Part shown: positions 56,345 to 64,000 of the stretch, piece by piece | Position numbering within the stretch: position 1 is the first letter of the stretch | How the letters are laid out: every line of letters begins with the position of its first letter | Assembly: GCF_037963835.1 (NCBI RefSeq) | Contig: NZ_CP150145.1 | Coordinates: 6,076,001 to 6,140,000 of the forward strand | Direction of reading: 5' to 3' | Source: Paenibacillus sp. FSL H8-0332 | GTDB taxonomy: Bacteria; Bacillota; Bacilli; Paenibacillales; Paenibacillaceae | Length of the DNA: 64,000 nucleotides | The notes under the pieces: model-generated | Database searches by the model: none | What the model saw: only the letters and a program-made list of their open reading frames with translations | What the model was told of the DNA's origin: nothing | Made by a program: the position numbers and the translations under genes

Positions 56345-56793
56345 ACTTTCTCCTCGCTGAAATTGAGCCGTTTAGTCAGGGTAACGACTGTTCCTTTCCC
56401 TGCTTCACTAACGACGCTAACGTCATCCATCAGCGCCTGCATTAGATAGAATCCGAGTCCGCCTACCTGAACATCATTCAGCTCCTTGTCATGAAGCGTC
56501 AGACGTTCCCCGGACGCATCCAAACCGTCAAAGCTCTCCCCCTCATCTTTGACAGTAATGGATAAGACACTTGATCCTACCTCAAAGATTACATCAACCA
56601 CACCGTCTGCCTGCCCGTAAGCATACAGCACGGAGTTATTACAGGCTTCCGAGACTGCTACCTTCATATCTTCAATGTCCTCATAAGTGAAACCCATCTT
56701 GGAGGCAATGCCATATAAATTAAGTCTGACGATATCGACATATTCTGCACTGGCGGGTAACTGAAGAACTACTCTTTGTACGTCATCACTCAT
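56341..56793 (-). CDS. rsbW: Anti-sigma-B factor / serine kinase RsbW
   Basis: A 150-residue GHKL-fold serine kinase and anti-sigma factor. ATP-site motifs: N box 'VAVSEACNNSVLYAYG', G1 'VKDEGESFDG', G2 'GGLGFYLMQALMDDV'. It binds SigB in unstressed cells and phosphorylates RsbV. It is 18 bp after rsbV and overlaps sigB. Confidence 0.93.
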   Translation of the reverse strand: MSDDVQRVVLQLPASAEYVDIVRLNLYGIASKMGFTYEDIEDMKVAVSEACNNSVLYAYGQADGVVDVIFEVGSSVLSITVKDEGESFDGLDASGERLTLHDKELNDVQVGGLGFYLMQALMDDVSVVSEAGKGTVVTLTKRLNFSEEKV

Positions 56794-56811
56794 TCTTAGT
56801 TCGATCCTTTC

Positions 56812-57150
56812 CTAGTGGGAATTCTCTTGGGAGGCAAAAAATTTGGAAATGCCGGTCATGTCAAACAGCTTCTGTATTTGCGGAGGAACTTCAGCAACGG
56901 TAAACTTAACGTCCATTCCATGTCTTGCCTTGAGGATCGACAACAGGATTCCGATACCGGTGCTGTCAATATACTTCAGATCCTTCAGATTGATCACTAG
57001 ATCAAGTCCAGTATCTCCCACTAGAGGTTCCATCACCAAACGAAAGTCTGGCGCCACAGACAGATCGAGTTCACCTACCAGATAGACAGTACATACCGAA
57101 CCAACAGTTTCGGTTTTTGCATGAAACTTTTCGCTTTTATGTGTATTCAT
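56812..57150 (-). CDS. rsbV: Anti-anti-sigma factor RsbV
   Basis: A 112-residue STAS-domain protein. The phosphorylated serine is S63 in 'LKYIDSTGIGIL'. When dephosphorylated it sequesters RsbW and frees SigB. The ATG at 57150 follows AGGAGAG by six bases; a TTG two codons earlier would overlap that site. A sigma-B-type promoter precedes it, so the module is self-amplifying. Confidence 0.93.
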   Translation of the reverse strand: MNTHKSEKFHAKTETVGSVCTVYLVGELDLSVAPDFRLVMEPLVGDTGLDLVINLKDLKYIDSTGIGILLSILKARHGMDVKFTVAEVPPQIQKLFDMTGISKFFASQENSH

Positions 57151-57185
57151 AGACAACTCTCCTGATTAAATGTTTTCTTTACCAA

Positions 57186-57211
57186 TAACCCTAATAGCAC
57201 ATGGTTGAAAC
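57186..57211 (-). promoter_or_regulatory. Sigma-B-type promoter of rsbV
   Basis: Minus strand GTTTCA (57211-57206), 14 bp, GGGTTA (57191-57186), 36 bp upstream of rsbV. This agrees with the sigma-B consensus (GTTTaa-N12/15-GGGtAt). Confidence 0.75.
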
Positions 57212-57246
57212 AAAAAAGTAACAATACGGCACTGGCAATTCATGGA

Positions 57247-58917
57247 CTAAGCATTGAAAATTGAGGTGTTCCGCTGGGTTGCGGGATTATCCCTGCCGGA
57301 ATATCTGGAGAGCATTTGTTTGATGCTGCTTAGCTTAAGCGGCTTGCTGATGTAACCGTCCATCCCGGCAGCGGTGCACCGGTCCTGAATTCCCTCCATC
57401 ACATTCGCTGTCATCGCAATGATCACCGTCTTGTCCGGAGAACCGCTGCCCTCCTCACGAATCAGGGAGGTTGCTTCAAGTCCATCCATCACCGGCATCT
57501 GCAGGTCCATGAAGATAAAATCATACACGGATTCCCGGGTCAGCTCTACAGCCTGGTTCCCGTCCTCGGCAACATCGGCACGATATCCTAGCTTATCCAG
57601 CATGCTAACCATAAGCCGCTGATTAATCGGATGGTCATCCACGACCAGCACTTTGCTCCGGCTTGCCTCTTCTACCCCGCTCGCTGCACCTTCCTCTTCC
57701 CGGCTGACGCCTTCCAACTCATGCTCCGGCACCCCAACCTGGATACTGAATACAAAGGTAGCCCCCTTCTCTTCCATCGACTCTACGCGGATATCTCCGC
57801 CCATCATACCCACCAGGGATTTGCAGATGGCGAGGCCCAGGCCCGTGCCTCCGTATTTGCGGGTCATGGATGAATCAAGCTGGGAGAAGGGCTGGAACAG
57901 CCGGTCACATTTCTCCGGAGAAATGCCGATGCCTGTATCTTTAACTGTAAATTCAATGACCAGTTTATTATCCGCTGCTGGCAGACTGGAAGCAACTAAA
58001 TAAACGCCGCCCTGGTTGGTAAATTTCACCGCATTGGCTACGAGGTTGATCAGCACCTGGCGCAGCCGGGCCATATCTCCATAGATCAGCCGCGGCAGCT
58101 TCTGGTCGATGAAATAGGCCAGTTCCAGATTTTTTTTGCCGGCTTCGGCCGAGAACAAGCTAAATACCTCCTGAATGGTGGTATTCAGCTCGAATAATTG
58201 CTCTTCCATTTCCATCTTGCCCGACTCCATCTTGGTGAAGTCAAGGATATCGTTAATCACCGTAATTAGTGTGTCCGCACTTTTCCGGATAATCTCTGTG
58301 TATTCCTTCTGCTCAGGAGCAAGCTGGGTCTCCATCAAAAGATCAATCATGCCCACTACGCCATTCATCGGTGTGCGGATCTCGTGACTCATCATCGCAA
58401 GAAATTCGGTCTTGGCCTTCGCGGCGATCTCCGCCTCTTCCTTGGCTTTGATCAATTCACCGTTCATGCGCTCAAGCTCCAGCGTCTTTTGCTGCAACTG
58501 CATCGCTTGAAGCTGCTGCTTCTTGCTGGTCAGATACATATTAACAAAGCCTTCAATCTTAGACTTTAGAATCTGCGGAATAAACGGTTTGACCATATAA
58601 TCAATAGCGCCGGCCGAGTACCCTGCGAATAGATGCTCCGATTCCCTGCTGTTGGCAGAGATGAAGATGATCGGAATATCCTTGGTCTTCTCCCGGGCTT
58701 TGATTAATTTGGCGGTTTCGATCCCGTCCATACCCGGCATCTGAACGTCCAGAACAATCACGGCGAATTCATATTTCAATAAGCACCGCAGTGCTTCTTC
58801 TCCAGAATTGGCTTTGACAAGCTTGTAATGCTGACTCTCAAGGACGGCTTCGAGTGCCAGCAAATTCTCGGGACGGTCGTCAACCAGCAGTATATGAATC
58901 GGTTCCTGAACCCCCAT
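57247..58917 (-). CDS. Hybrid sensor kinase with REC-HisKA-HATPase-REC layout
   Basis: A 556-residue cytoplasmic hybrid. The N-terminal receiver has D57 in 'VIVLDVQMPGMDG'. A coiled-coil linker (about 130-170) leads to HisKA with H178 in 'MSHEIRTPMNG', then HATPase ('NLVANAVKFTNQGG', 'VKDTGIGIS', 'GGTGLGLAI'), then a second receiver ('FIFMDLQMPVMDG'). It has no membrane segment or sensory domain, so it probably receives phosphate or signal from another protein, perhaps the 1222-residue kinase upstream. It lies between CheR and rsbV. It has no equivalent in the B. cereus sigma-B cluster that I know of. A GTG/ATG start with GGAGG upstream is plausible. Confidence 0.87.
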   Translation of the reverse strand: MGVQEPIHILLVDDRPENLLALEAVLESQHYKLVKANSGEEALRCLLKYEFAVIVLDVQMPGMDGIETAKLIKAREKTKDIPIIFISANSRESEHLFAGYSAGAIDYMVKPFIPQILKSKIEGFVNMYLTSKKQQLQAMQLQQKTLELERMNGELIKAKEEAEIAAKAKTEFLAMMSHEIRTPMNGVVGMIDLLMETQLAPEQKEYTEIIRKSADTLITVINDILDFTKMESGKMEMEEQLFELNTTIQEVFSLFSAEAGKKNLELAYFIDQKLPRLIYGDMARLRQVLINLVANAVKFTNQGGVYLVASSLPAADNKLVIEFTVKDTGIGISPEKCDRLFQPFSQLDSSMTRKYGGTGLGLAICKSLVGMMGGDIRVESMEEKGATFVFSIQVGVPEHELEGVSREEEGAASGVEEASRSKVLVVDDHPINQRLMVSMLDKLGYRADVAEDGNQAVELTRESVYDFIFMDLQMPVMDGLEATSLIREEGSGSPDKTVIIAMTANVMEGIQDRCTAAGMDGYISKPLKLSSIKQMLSRYSGRDNPATQRNTSIFNA

Positions 58918-58934
58918 AGGTCCCTCCTAACCCG

Positions 58935-59810
58935 CTATTTATTTTTGCGGTATATTTTCTCTACCCGGTCCAGAGGCTCATAGCTATCACTGTATCGCGT
59001 GAAATGAATGGATTCCTTAGAACCGAGGACCAGTACTCCGAACCGGCTGAGGCTCTCATGGAACAAGCCATGCACATGATCGCGGAGCTCATCGTTGAAG
59101 TAGATCATTACGTTGCGGCACAGGATCACATTGAATTCATTAAAGGAAGTGTCTGTCGCCAGATTATGCTCTGCAAAAATGATATTCTTGCGTAAATACG
59201 GCTGGAAAATTACTGAATTATATTTCGCTGTATAATATTCCGAGAAAGCCCCCGTGCCTCCGGCCTCAAGGTAGTTCTTGGTGTATTGCTTCATTTTGCC
59301 AATTTCGTACACGCCTTCTTTGGCCTGCTGCAAGGAACGGGCGTTCATGTCCGTTGCATAAATCCTTGCCTTATCATACAAGCCTTCCTCATGCAGCATA
59401 ATCGCCATCGAGTAGACCTCTTCGCCTGTCGAGCAGCCGGCATGCCAGATCCGGATATAAGGATAGGTCCGCAGGAGCGGAATGACCTTTTGGCGGAACG
59501 TCAGGAAGAGTCCCGGGTCACGGAACATCTCTGTCACAGGGATCGAGAGGCTGTATACAAACCGTTCGAAGCAGGCACGGTCATGCAGCACCTTCTCCTG
59601 CAGAGCAGATATAGTGGGTAAGCTCTCCGCATGGACATGATGCCAGATACGCCGTTTCAAGGAAGGCAGCGCATAATTTCTGAAGTCATATCCATACAGC
59701 CGGTGTACTCCGCTCAGAAGCAGCTCAATCTCAATTTGTTCAAGCTCCTGCTTGCTTCCCGGCTGATTCCCCTGCTCCTCATATCCATGCTCCATCGCTG
59801 CCATTGTCAT
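58935..59810 (-). CDS. CheR-type protein-glutamate methyltransferase (RsbM-like)
   Basis: A 291-residue CheR methyltransferase. The N-terminal helical domain is followed by the SAM fold with 'IPVTEMFRDPGLF', 'RIWHAGCSTGEEVYSMAI' (SAM loop) and 'NVILCRNVMIYFN'. CheR proteins methylate glutamates of chemoreceptors. No chemoreceptor gene is nearby, but a hybrid kinase with a long coiled coil is directly upstream. In the B. cereus group, RsbM methylates such a kinase (RsbK) and lowers sigma-B activity; the same role is inferred. The ATG at 59810 follows AAGGGAG. Confidence 0.87.
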   Translation of the reverse strand: MTMAAMEHGYEEQGNQPGSKQELEQIEIELLLSGVHRLYGYDFRNYALPSLKRRIWHHVHAESLPTISALQEKVLHDRACFERFVYSLSIPVTEMFRDPGLFLTFRQKVIPLLRTYPYIRIWHAGCSTGEEVYSMAIMLHEEGLYDKARIYATDMNARSLQQAKEGVYEIGKMKQYTKNYLEAGGTGAFSEYYTAKYNSVIFQPYLRKNIIFAEHNLATDTSFNEFNVILCRNVMIYFNDELRDHVHGLFHESLSRFGVLVLGSKESIHFTRYSDSYEPLDRVEKIYRKNK

Positions 59811-59885
59811 CAATACTCCCTTGCCTGTGCCTTATTTCCGTACGTGGTTTCAACCTACTGTATAGCTATTACCCCGAAATCACGC

Positions 59886-62800
59886 TTACGAATACAACCA
59901 GACGCGCATTAACGAAAGAAGCTGATCGGTGCTGATCGGTTTCTTCATATAATCGGAGGCTCCGGCTTCAATACACTTGGCGCGGTCCTCCTTCATCGCC
60001 TTGGCTGTAAGCGCTATGATCGGCAATTTCTGGTACTGCGGCATCTGCCGGATACGGCGCATGGCTTCATATCCATCCATCTCCGGCATCATCATATCCA
60101 TCAGCACCAGGTCATAATCACTCTGCTCGACCAGCATGTCGATGGCCTCGCGGCCGTTCTCGGCAAATTTCACTTCCATGTGATAACCTTCGAGCACGCT
60201 GGAGAGGGCGAAGACGTTGCGGATATCATCATCGACGAGCAGAATTTTCTTGCCGTCAAACAGTTCTTCTTTATTGTGCAGCTTTTGCAGAATTTTACGC
60301 TTATCCTCCGGCAGATTTGCTTCTACCCGGTGCATGAACAGCGTTGTCTCATCCAAAAGCCGTTCCGGCGAGCGGACATCCTTAATAATAATGGATTCTG
60401 CATATTTACGGAGTTGCGTTTCTTCCTTGCTGTCCAGATCCTTACCGGTATAAATAATAATCGGCAGATCATTCAGCTCTTCATCATCACGGATCTGATC
60501 CAGCAGCTCGAATCCGGTCATATCATCCAGCATGAGGTCAAGGACCATACAATCGTATCTCTGCGTGTGCAGCTCATTCAGGGCCTCCTGGCCTGAAGAA
60601 ACCGCCGTAATGACAACATCATCATGGCCGATAAGCTCCTCGATGGAGCGGCGCTGGATATCGTCGTCCTCTACGATCAGCAGATGCTTCATCGTGCTTG
60701 CGGTATAATTCTCAATCTGCGAGAAGGCCCGCTCAAGCGCTTCCCGGGAGGACGGCTTTCTCAGATAGGCCATCGCCCCCATCATGAGCCCCTGCTTCAT
60801 CTCATCATTCACAGAGATTACATGCACTGGAATATGGCGCGTCTGGGAGTCGCCCTTAAGCTCCCTCAGAATCGACCAGCCGTCCATAACGGGCAGCTGA
60901 ATATCGAGAATGATTGCGTCCGGCAGCATAGTCTTGGCCATCTGTAGGCCAGTATCGCCCTGTAGAGCTACCAGCCCCTTGAAGCCGCGCCCGCGGGCCA
61001 TGCTCAGCAATATCTTGGCAAAGCTCTCATCATCCTCAATTATCAGCAGCACCTTATCGCCGCTGGCAAGGGATTCCCTGTCATCTTCGACAACTACAGG
61101 CACAGCAGGTGTAGGGGCAATATCCCCCGCTACATCCATTGACACGGGTATCCGATATTTCTCAAGCTGTGCGGGCTCCCCGGCAGGTGCGGCTTCTATC
61201 GCTCCGGGCAGCAGGCTGAAGTTTCCCTGGATGGGTAGATACAGCGTAAATACGCTTCCTTGCCCTTCACGGGACTCCAGTCCGATGGCTCCGCCCATCA
61301 GGCGGGCTAATTCGCGGCTGATCGACAGCCCAAGCCCCGTACCGCCATATTTGCGGCTTGTCGTGCCGTCCACCTGCTGGAACGCCTCGAAGACGATGTC
61401 CAGCTTATCTGACGGGATACCGATGCCGCTGTCTTTGACGGATATGGAGATATACTCATATTCATGGGGCAGATAGGCAGGCAGCCGCTTGACGTCGGCA
61501 CGGCTGACAGAGAACTCTATATACCCTTCGCTGGTGAATTTGAAGGCATTGGACAACAGGTTGCGCAGGATCTGCTTCAGTCTGTGGCTGTCACTGTACA
61601 CGCTGTCCGGCAGCGGCTCATCAAACGACAGGCGCAGCGACAGCCCCTTCTGCGCAGCCAGTGGAGCAAAGTTCTGCTTCACGAAGGTCTTCAGCTCGAC
61701 CAGCGGAATCTCTTCATGATTCAGCTCCATTTTGCCGGCATCGACCTTGGACAGATCGAGAATCTCGTCAATCATCTTAAGCAGATCCGCACCTGACATA
61801 TAGATGGTATGGGCGAATTCCACCTGTTTCTCGCTCAGGTTGCCCTCCTTATTCTCCTTAAGGAGCTGGGAGAGGATCAACAGGCTGTTCAGCGGGGTCC
61901 GCAGCTCATGGGACATATTGGCGAGAAACTCGGATTTGTATTTGCTGGTTACCGCCAGCTGCATCGCCTGCTTCTCCAGCTGCATACGGGCATGCTCAAT
62001 TTCATCCTTCTTCTCTTCAACCTCCTGCACCTGATCCTGCAGCGCACGGGTCTTGGAGACCAGCTCTGTATTGTAATGCTCCAGCTCTTCCTGCTGACGC
62101 TGCAATAACTCCTCTGAGCGCTTCAGGGCATCTGTCTGCTCCTCCAGGTTCTCGTTGGAACGGCGCAGCTCCTCCTGCTGGGTCTGCAGCTCCTCCGACT
62201 GGCATTGCAGCTCTTCGGTGAGCGCCTGCGATTCGCGCAGCAACTCTTCAACCACCAGCCTGCGGCTGATGTTGTTCAGAATAATCCCCAGATTACTGGA
62301 GAGCTGATGGAGCAGTTCATTCTGCAGCACCGAGAACGGTGAGAAGGAAGCGAATTCCACCACACCCAGCACCTCATCCTCGAATAAAAGCGGCTGGATC
62401 GATATATAACTCGGATGCGATTCCCCAAATCCGGAAGATACCGCGATATAGTTGTCAGGTGCCTCTGTCAGCTTGATCGGCAGCTTATCCAAGGCGCTCT
62501 GCCCGACCAGTCCCTGACCGATCTCGAAGCTCTCCTTGGGGGTAACGCCCTCCTCACCGGCATAAAAAGCACTGCTCACCAGCAGGTTCGGATTATCCTG
62601 GCTCTTCAGATAGACGGCACCATACTGGGCTCCCAGTACAGGCGTGAATTCACTGATAAAGGTCTGGGATACCTGATCCAGCGAGCTGACGCCGCGCAGC
62701 AGCTCCGTGACCCGGGCTATATTGGCATTCAGCCAAGCCTGATCGCTCTGGGCCTGGGCGTAGGACCGCTCAAGCTCCTGTTTCTGCTCGATATCTTCAG

Positions 62801-63554
62801 CCATCTGCTGGAACACCCGGGCTACGTCACCAATCTCATCCTTAGACTTCACCTTGATCCGGCGGATGGCCCGCATTTTGCCGTTGCCGAAGCTGGTGAT
62901 CATCATGGAGACGACACTTAGGCCGCGCGTAATGCTCGGTATCACCCACAGAATGACACCCAGCCCGAGCAGCAGCCCCAAGGCCATGATCAGGGTGACC
63001 ATCTGAATCGATCTGGCGGAAGCCTCCTGGGCTGTGGCAGTCTCCTCGGTCATCCGGAAGGCATTGTAATCAGACAGGACATTCAGACTGTTCAGCACCT
63101 CGTTCTGAATATCCTGTCCTTCTGCATTGCGGTACGTATTGGCGTTCTGAAAAAATCCGGCGCCGAGCATCTCCAAGACCTTATTCTGATACTTCAGATA
63201 AGCGGAGTAGGAGTTCTCAATCCGTGATAACATCTGCAGTTCCTCTGCCGTCTTCAGCGAGGCCTTAATGTTCTCCAGGTGCTCTCCGGCCTTAAGGACC
63301 TTACTGTCGATTTCCGATTTCTGCGCTTCCACAGTTACGGTATCAGCATTAAGCATAGATGTGGTCAGAATCCGTGCCATGTCGTTCACTTCACCGCGAA
63401 GTCCCGAAGAAGCGCGGCCCTTACTGTATCTCTCCTGGTAGCTGTCAAGCTGGCCGCTCATATAATGCAGCCTATCATAGCCGATCATGGTAAGGGCCAG
63501 CATAATGGCCAGCATCGCACTAAACCCGATTAGCAGTTTCGCCTTAATCTTCAT
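59886..63554 (-). CDS. Multi-domain hybrid sensor kinase (RsbK-like): 4-helix sensor, HAMP, GAF, HK, three receivers
   Basis: A 1222-residue membrane kinase. Segment 1 is at about 7-25, followed by an extracellular CHASE3-like helical domain (30-180), segment 2 (about 185-206) and HAMP (208-262). GAF lies at about 285-430, then a long Q/E-rich coiled coil (432-540, with 'EELQCQSEELQTQQEEL'). HisKA has H549 in 'NMSHELRTPLN', followed by HATPase and three receivers (about 850-965, 970-1090, 1105-1222; aspartates in 'ILDIQLP', 'VLDLMLD' and 'LMDMMMP'). The layout agrees with RsbK of the B. cereus group plus extra receivers. The coiled coil is the likely target of the neighbouring CheR enzyme. 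It overlaps the phosphatase gene by four bases. Confidence 0.88.
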   Translation of the reverse strand: MKIKAKLLIGFSAMLAIMLALTMIGYDRLHYMSGQLDSYQERYSKGRASSGLRGEVNDMARILTTSMLNADTVTVEAQKSEIDSKVLKAGEHLENIKASLKTAEELQMLSRIENSYSAYLKYQNKVLEMLGAGFFQNANTYRNAEGQDIQNEVLNSLNVLSDYNAFRMTEETATAQEASARSIQMVTLIMALGLLLGLGVILWVIPSITRGLSVVSMMITSFGNGKMRAIRRIKVKSKDEIGDVARVFQQMAEDIEQKQELERSYAQAQSDQAWLNANIARVTELLRGVSSLDQVSQTFISEFTPVLGAQYGAVYLKSQDNPNLLVSSAFYAGEEGVTPKESFEIGQGLVGQSALDKLPIKLTEAPDNYIAVSSGFGESHPSYISIQPLLFEDEVLGVVEFASFSPFSVLQNELLHQLSSNLGIILNNISRRLVVEELLRESQALTEELQCQSEELQTQQEELRRSNENLEEQTDALKRSEELLQRQQEELEHYNTELVSKTRALQDQVQEVEEKKDEIEHARMQLEKQAMQLAVTSKYKSEFLANMSHELRTPLNSLLILSQLLKENKEGNLSEKQVEFAHTIYMSGADLLKMIDEILDLSKVDAGKMELNHEEIPLVELKTFVKQNFAPLAAQKGLSLRLSFDEPLPDSVYSDSHRLKQILRNLLSNAFKFTSEGYIEFSVSRADVKRLPAYLPHEYEYISISVKDSGIGIPSDKLDIVFEAFQQVDGTTSRKYGGTGLGLSISRELARLMGGAIGLESREGQGSVFTLYLPIQGNFSLLPGAIEAAPAGEPAQLEKYRIPVSMDVAGDIAPTPAVPVVVEDDRESLASGDKVLLIIEDDESFAKILLSMARGRGFKGLVALQGDTGLQMAKTMLPDAIILDIQLPVMDGWSILRELKGDSQTRHIPVHVISVNDEMKQGLMMGAMAYLRKPSSREALERAFSQIENYTASTMKHLLIVEDDDIQRRSIEELIGHDDVVITAVSSGQEALNELHTQRYDCMVLDLMLDDMTGFELLDQIRDDEELNDLPIIIYTGKDLDSKEETQLRKYAESIIIKDVRSPERLLDETTLFMHRVEANLPEDKRKILQKLHNKEELFDGKKILLVDDDIRNVFALSSVLEGYHMEVKFAENGREAIDMLVEQSDYDLVLMDMMMPEMDGYEAMRRIRQMPQYQKLPIIALTAKAMKEDRAKCIEAGASDYMKKPISTDQLLSLMRVWLYS

Positions 63555-64000
63555 TGCCTATCTGTTCCTTTCTTCATAGAGATCCATACCAGACATTTAT
63601 CATCATCACGGTCCGAATTGACAGGTTCGCTCAGGAAGGCAGCGCGCATAACCTCTTCCTGCCAGTCATGAGTGGAATTCAAATGCCCGATCATGAATTG
63701 CAGCTGTTCCTCCTGACCGCCCTCCACCATCTCCAACAGGCCGTCGGTGAACAGCACCAGATGACCCTCGTCCTCATAGCTCAGGCTCTGCTGCTGGATA
63801 TCAATCCGGTCAAACAGCCCGACCGGATGGCAGTTGCTCTCAAGCAGCACCGGCGTCTTAGCCTCTCCCTCAAAGAACAGCGCCGGCGGATGTCCGGCAT
63901 TCACATAGTTAATCCGCTTCATGCGGGTATCAATGACAAGATAAATAGCGGTGAAATAATACTGGACCAGCTGCTTCTCAATATAAAGCTGGTTAAACCG
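63551..64000 (-). CDS. SpoIIE/PP2C-type serine phosphatase, C-terminal part (RsbY/RsbU-like)
   Basis: The C-terminal ~149 residues of a PPM phosphatase; the frame stays open to the window edge, so the N terminus is outside (the ATG at 63922 is internal). Motifs: 'YYFTAIYLVIDTRMKRINYVNAGHPPALFF', 'LFTDGLLEMVEG' (metal aspartate) and 'DRDDDKCLVWI' (metal aspartates). Such enzymes dephosphorylate RsbV to turn on sigma-B. It is the first visible gene of the unit that continues with the hybrid kinase and CheR. Confidence 0.88.
   Translation of the reverse strand, partial: RFNQLYIEKQLVQYYFTAIYLVIDTRMKRINYVNAGHPPALFFEGEAKTPVLLESNCHPVGLFDRIDIQQQSLSYEDEGHLVLFTDGLLEMVEGGQEEQLQFMIGHLNSTHDWQEEVMRAAFLSEPVNSDRDDDKCLVWISMKKGTDRQ

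Noticed and set aside
59858..59900. Possible sigma-B promoter (GTATTC, 15 bp, GGGTAA) before the CheR gene
   Set aside because: The -35 is a poor match and lies in the coding end of the kinase gene; too weak to annotate.

Overview
The window looks like a Paenibacillus chromosome or a close relative in the Paenibacillaceae. Support comes from Bacillus-type gene neighbourhoods (ygxA-ygzB-perR, gatCAB, a complete sigY-yxlCDEFG operon, rsbV-rsbW-sigB), strong AGGAGG-type ribosome binding sites, frequent TTG and GTG starts, sporulation protein YyaC, and a large Gram-positive sugar locus with CUT1 transporter parts and YesM/YesN regulators. Most genes lie on the minus strand.

Layout. 1-3.8 kb: an rRNA operon on the minus strand, with the 5' part of 23S (the rest lies outside the window), a tRNA-free spacer, a complete 16S and tandem promoters. 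3.85-14.1 kb: housekeeping genes ygxA, ygzB, a GH18 protein, perR with its own PerR box, a DUF4097 membrane protein, a GNAT enzyme and gatCAB, with a repeat-rich 300 bp gap between gatA and gatB. 14.2-36.7 kb: a carbohydrate-utilisation locus. From upstream to downstream on the minus strand it encodes an acetyl-xylan-esterase-like enzyme, a YesM/YesN two-component pair, a solute-binding protein, a GH32-like enzyme, a secreted DUF6259 protein, a second binding protein, two permeases, a GH31 enzyme, an FGGY kinase, a class II aldolase, a DUF4432 protein and L-arabinose isomerase. A PocR/AraC regulator is divergent. 37-40.8 kb: the sigY operon with a matching SigY-type promoter. 41-55.4 kb: mixed genes (MBL hydrolase, thioredoxin-like, DedA, sdpR-sdpI, a long O-antigen-ligase-like protein, methyltransferase, HTH-MFS pair, hydrolase, YyaC, DUF1128, pirin, YtxH, DUF5665). 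55.5-64 kb: a sigma-B cluster with rsbV-rsbW-sigB, a REC-HK-REC hybrid, a CheR methyltransferase, a 1222-residue hybrid kinase and a SpoIIE/PP2C phosphatase cut by the window edge.

Most notable: (1) the sigma-B cluster resembles the RsbK/RsbM/RsbY control seen in the Bacillus cereus group, but carries an additional hybrid kinase; sigma-B-type promoters are visible before rsbV and before ytxH. (2) The sugar locus pairs a binding protein lacking a lipobox cysteine with YesM/YesN, and pairs AraA and a kinase with a fructose-bisphosphate-type aldolase instead of AraD, which suggests a non-classical catabolic route. (3) A 36 bp structured element occurs twice, 33 kb apart, each time just after an ordinary terminator.
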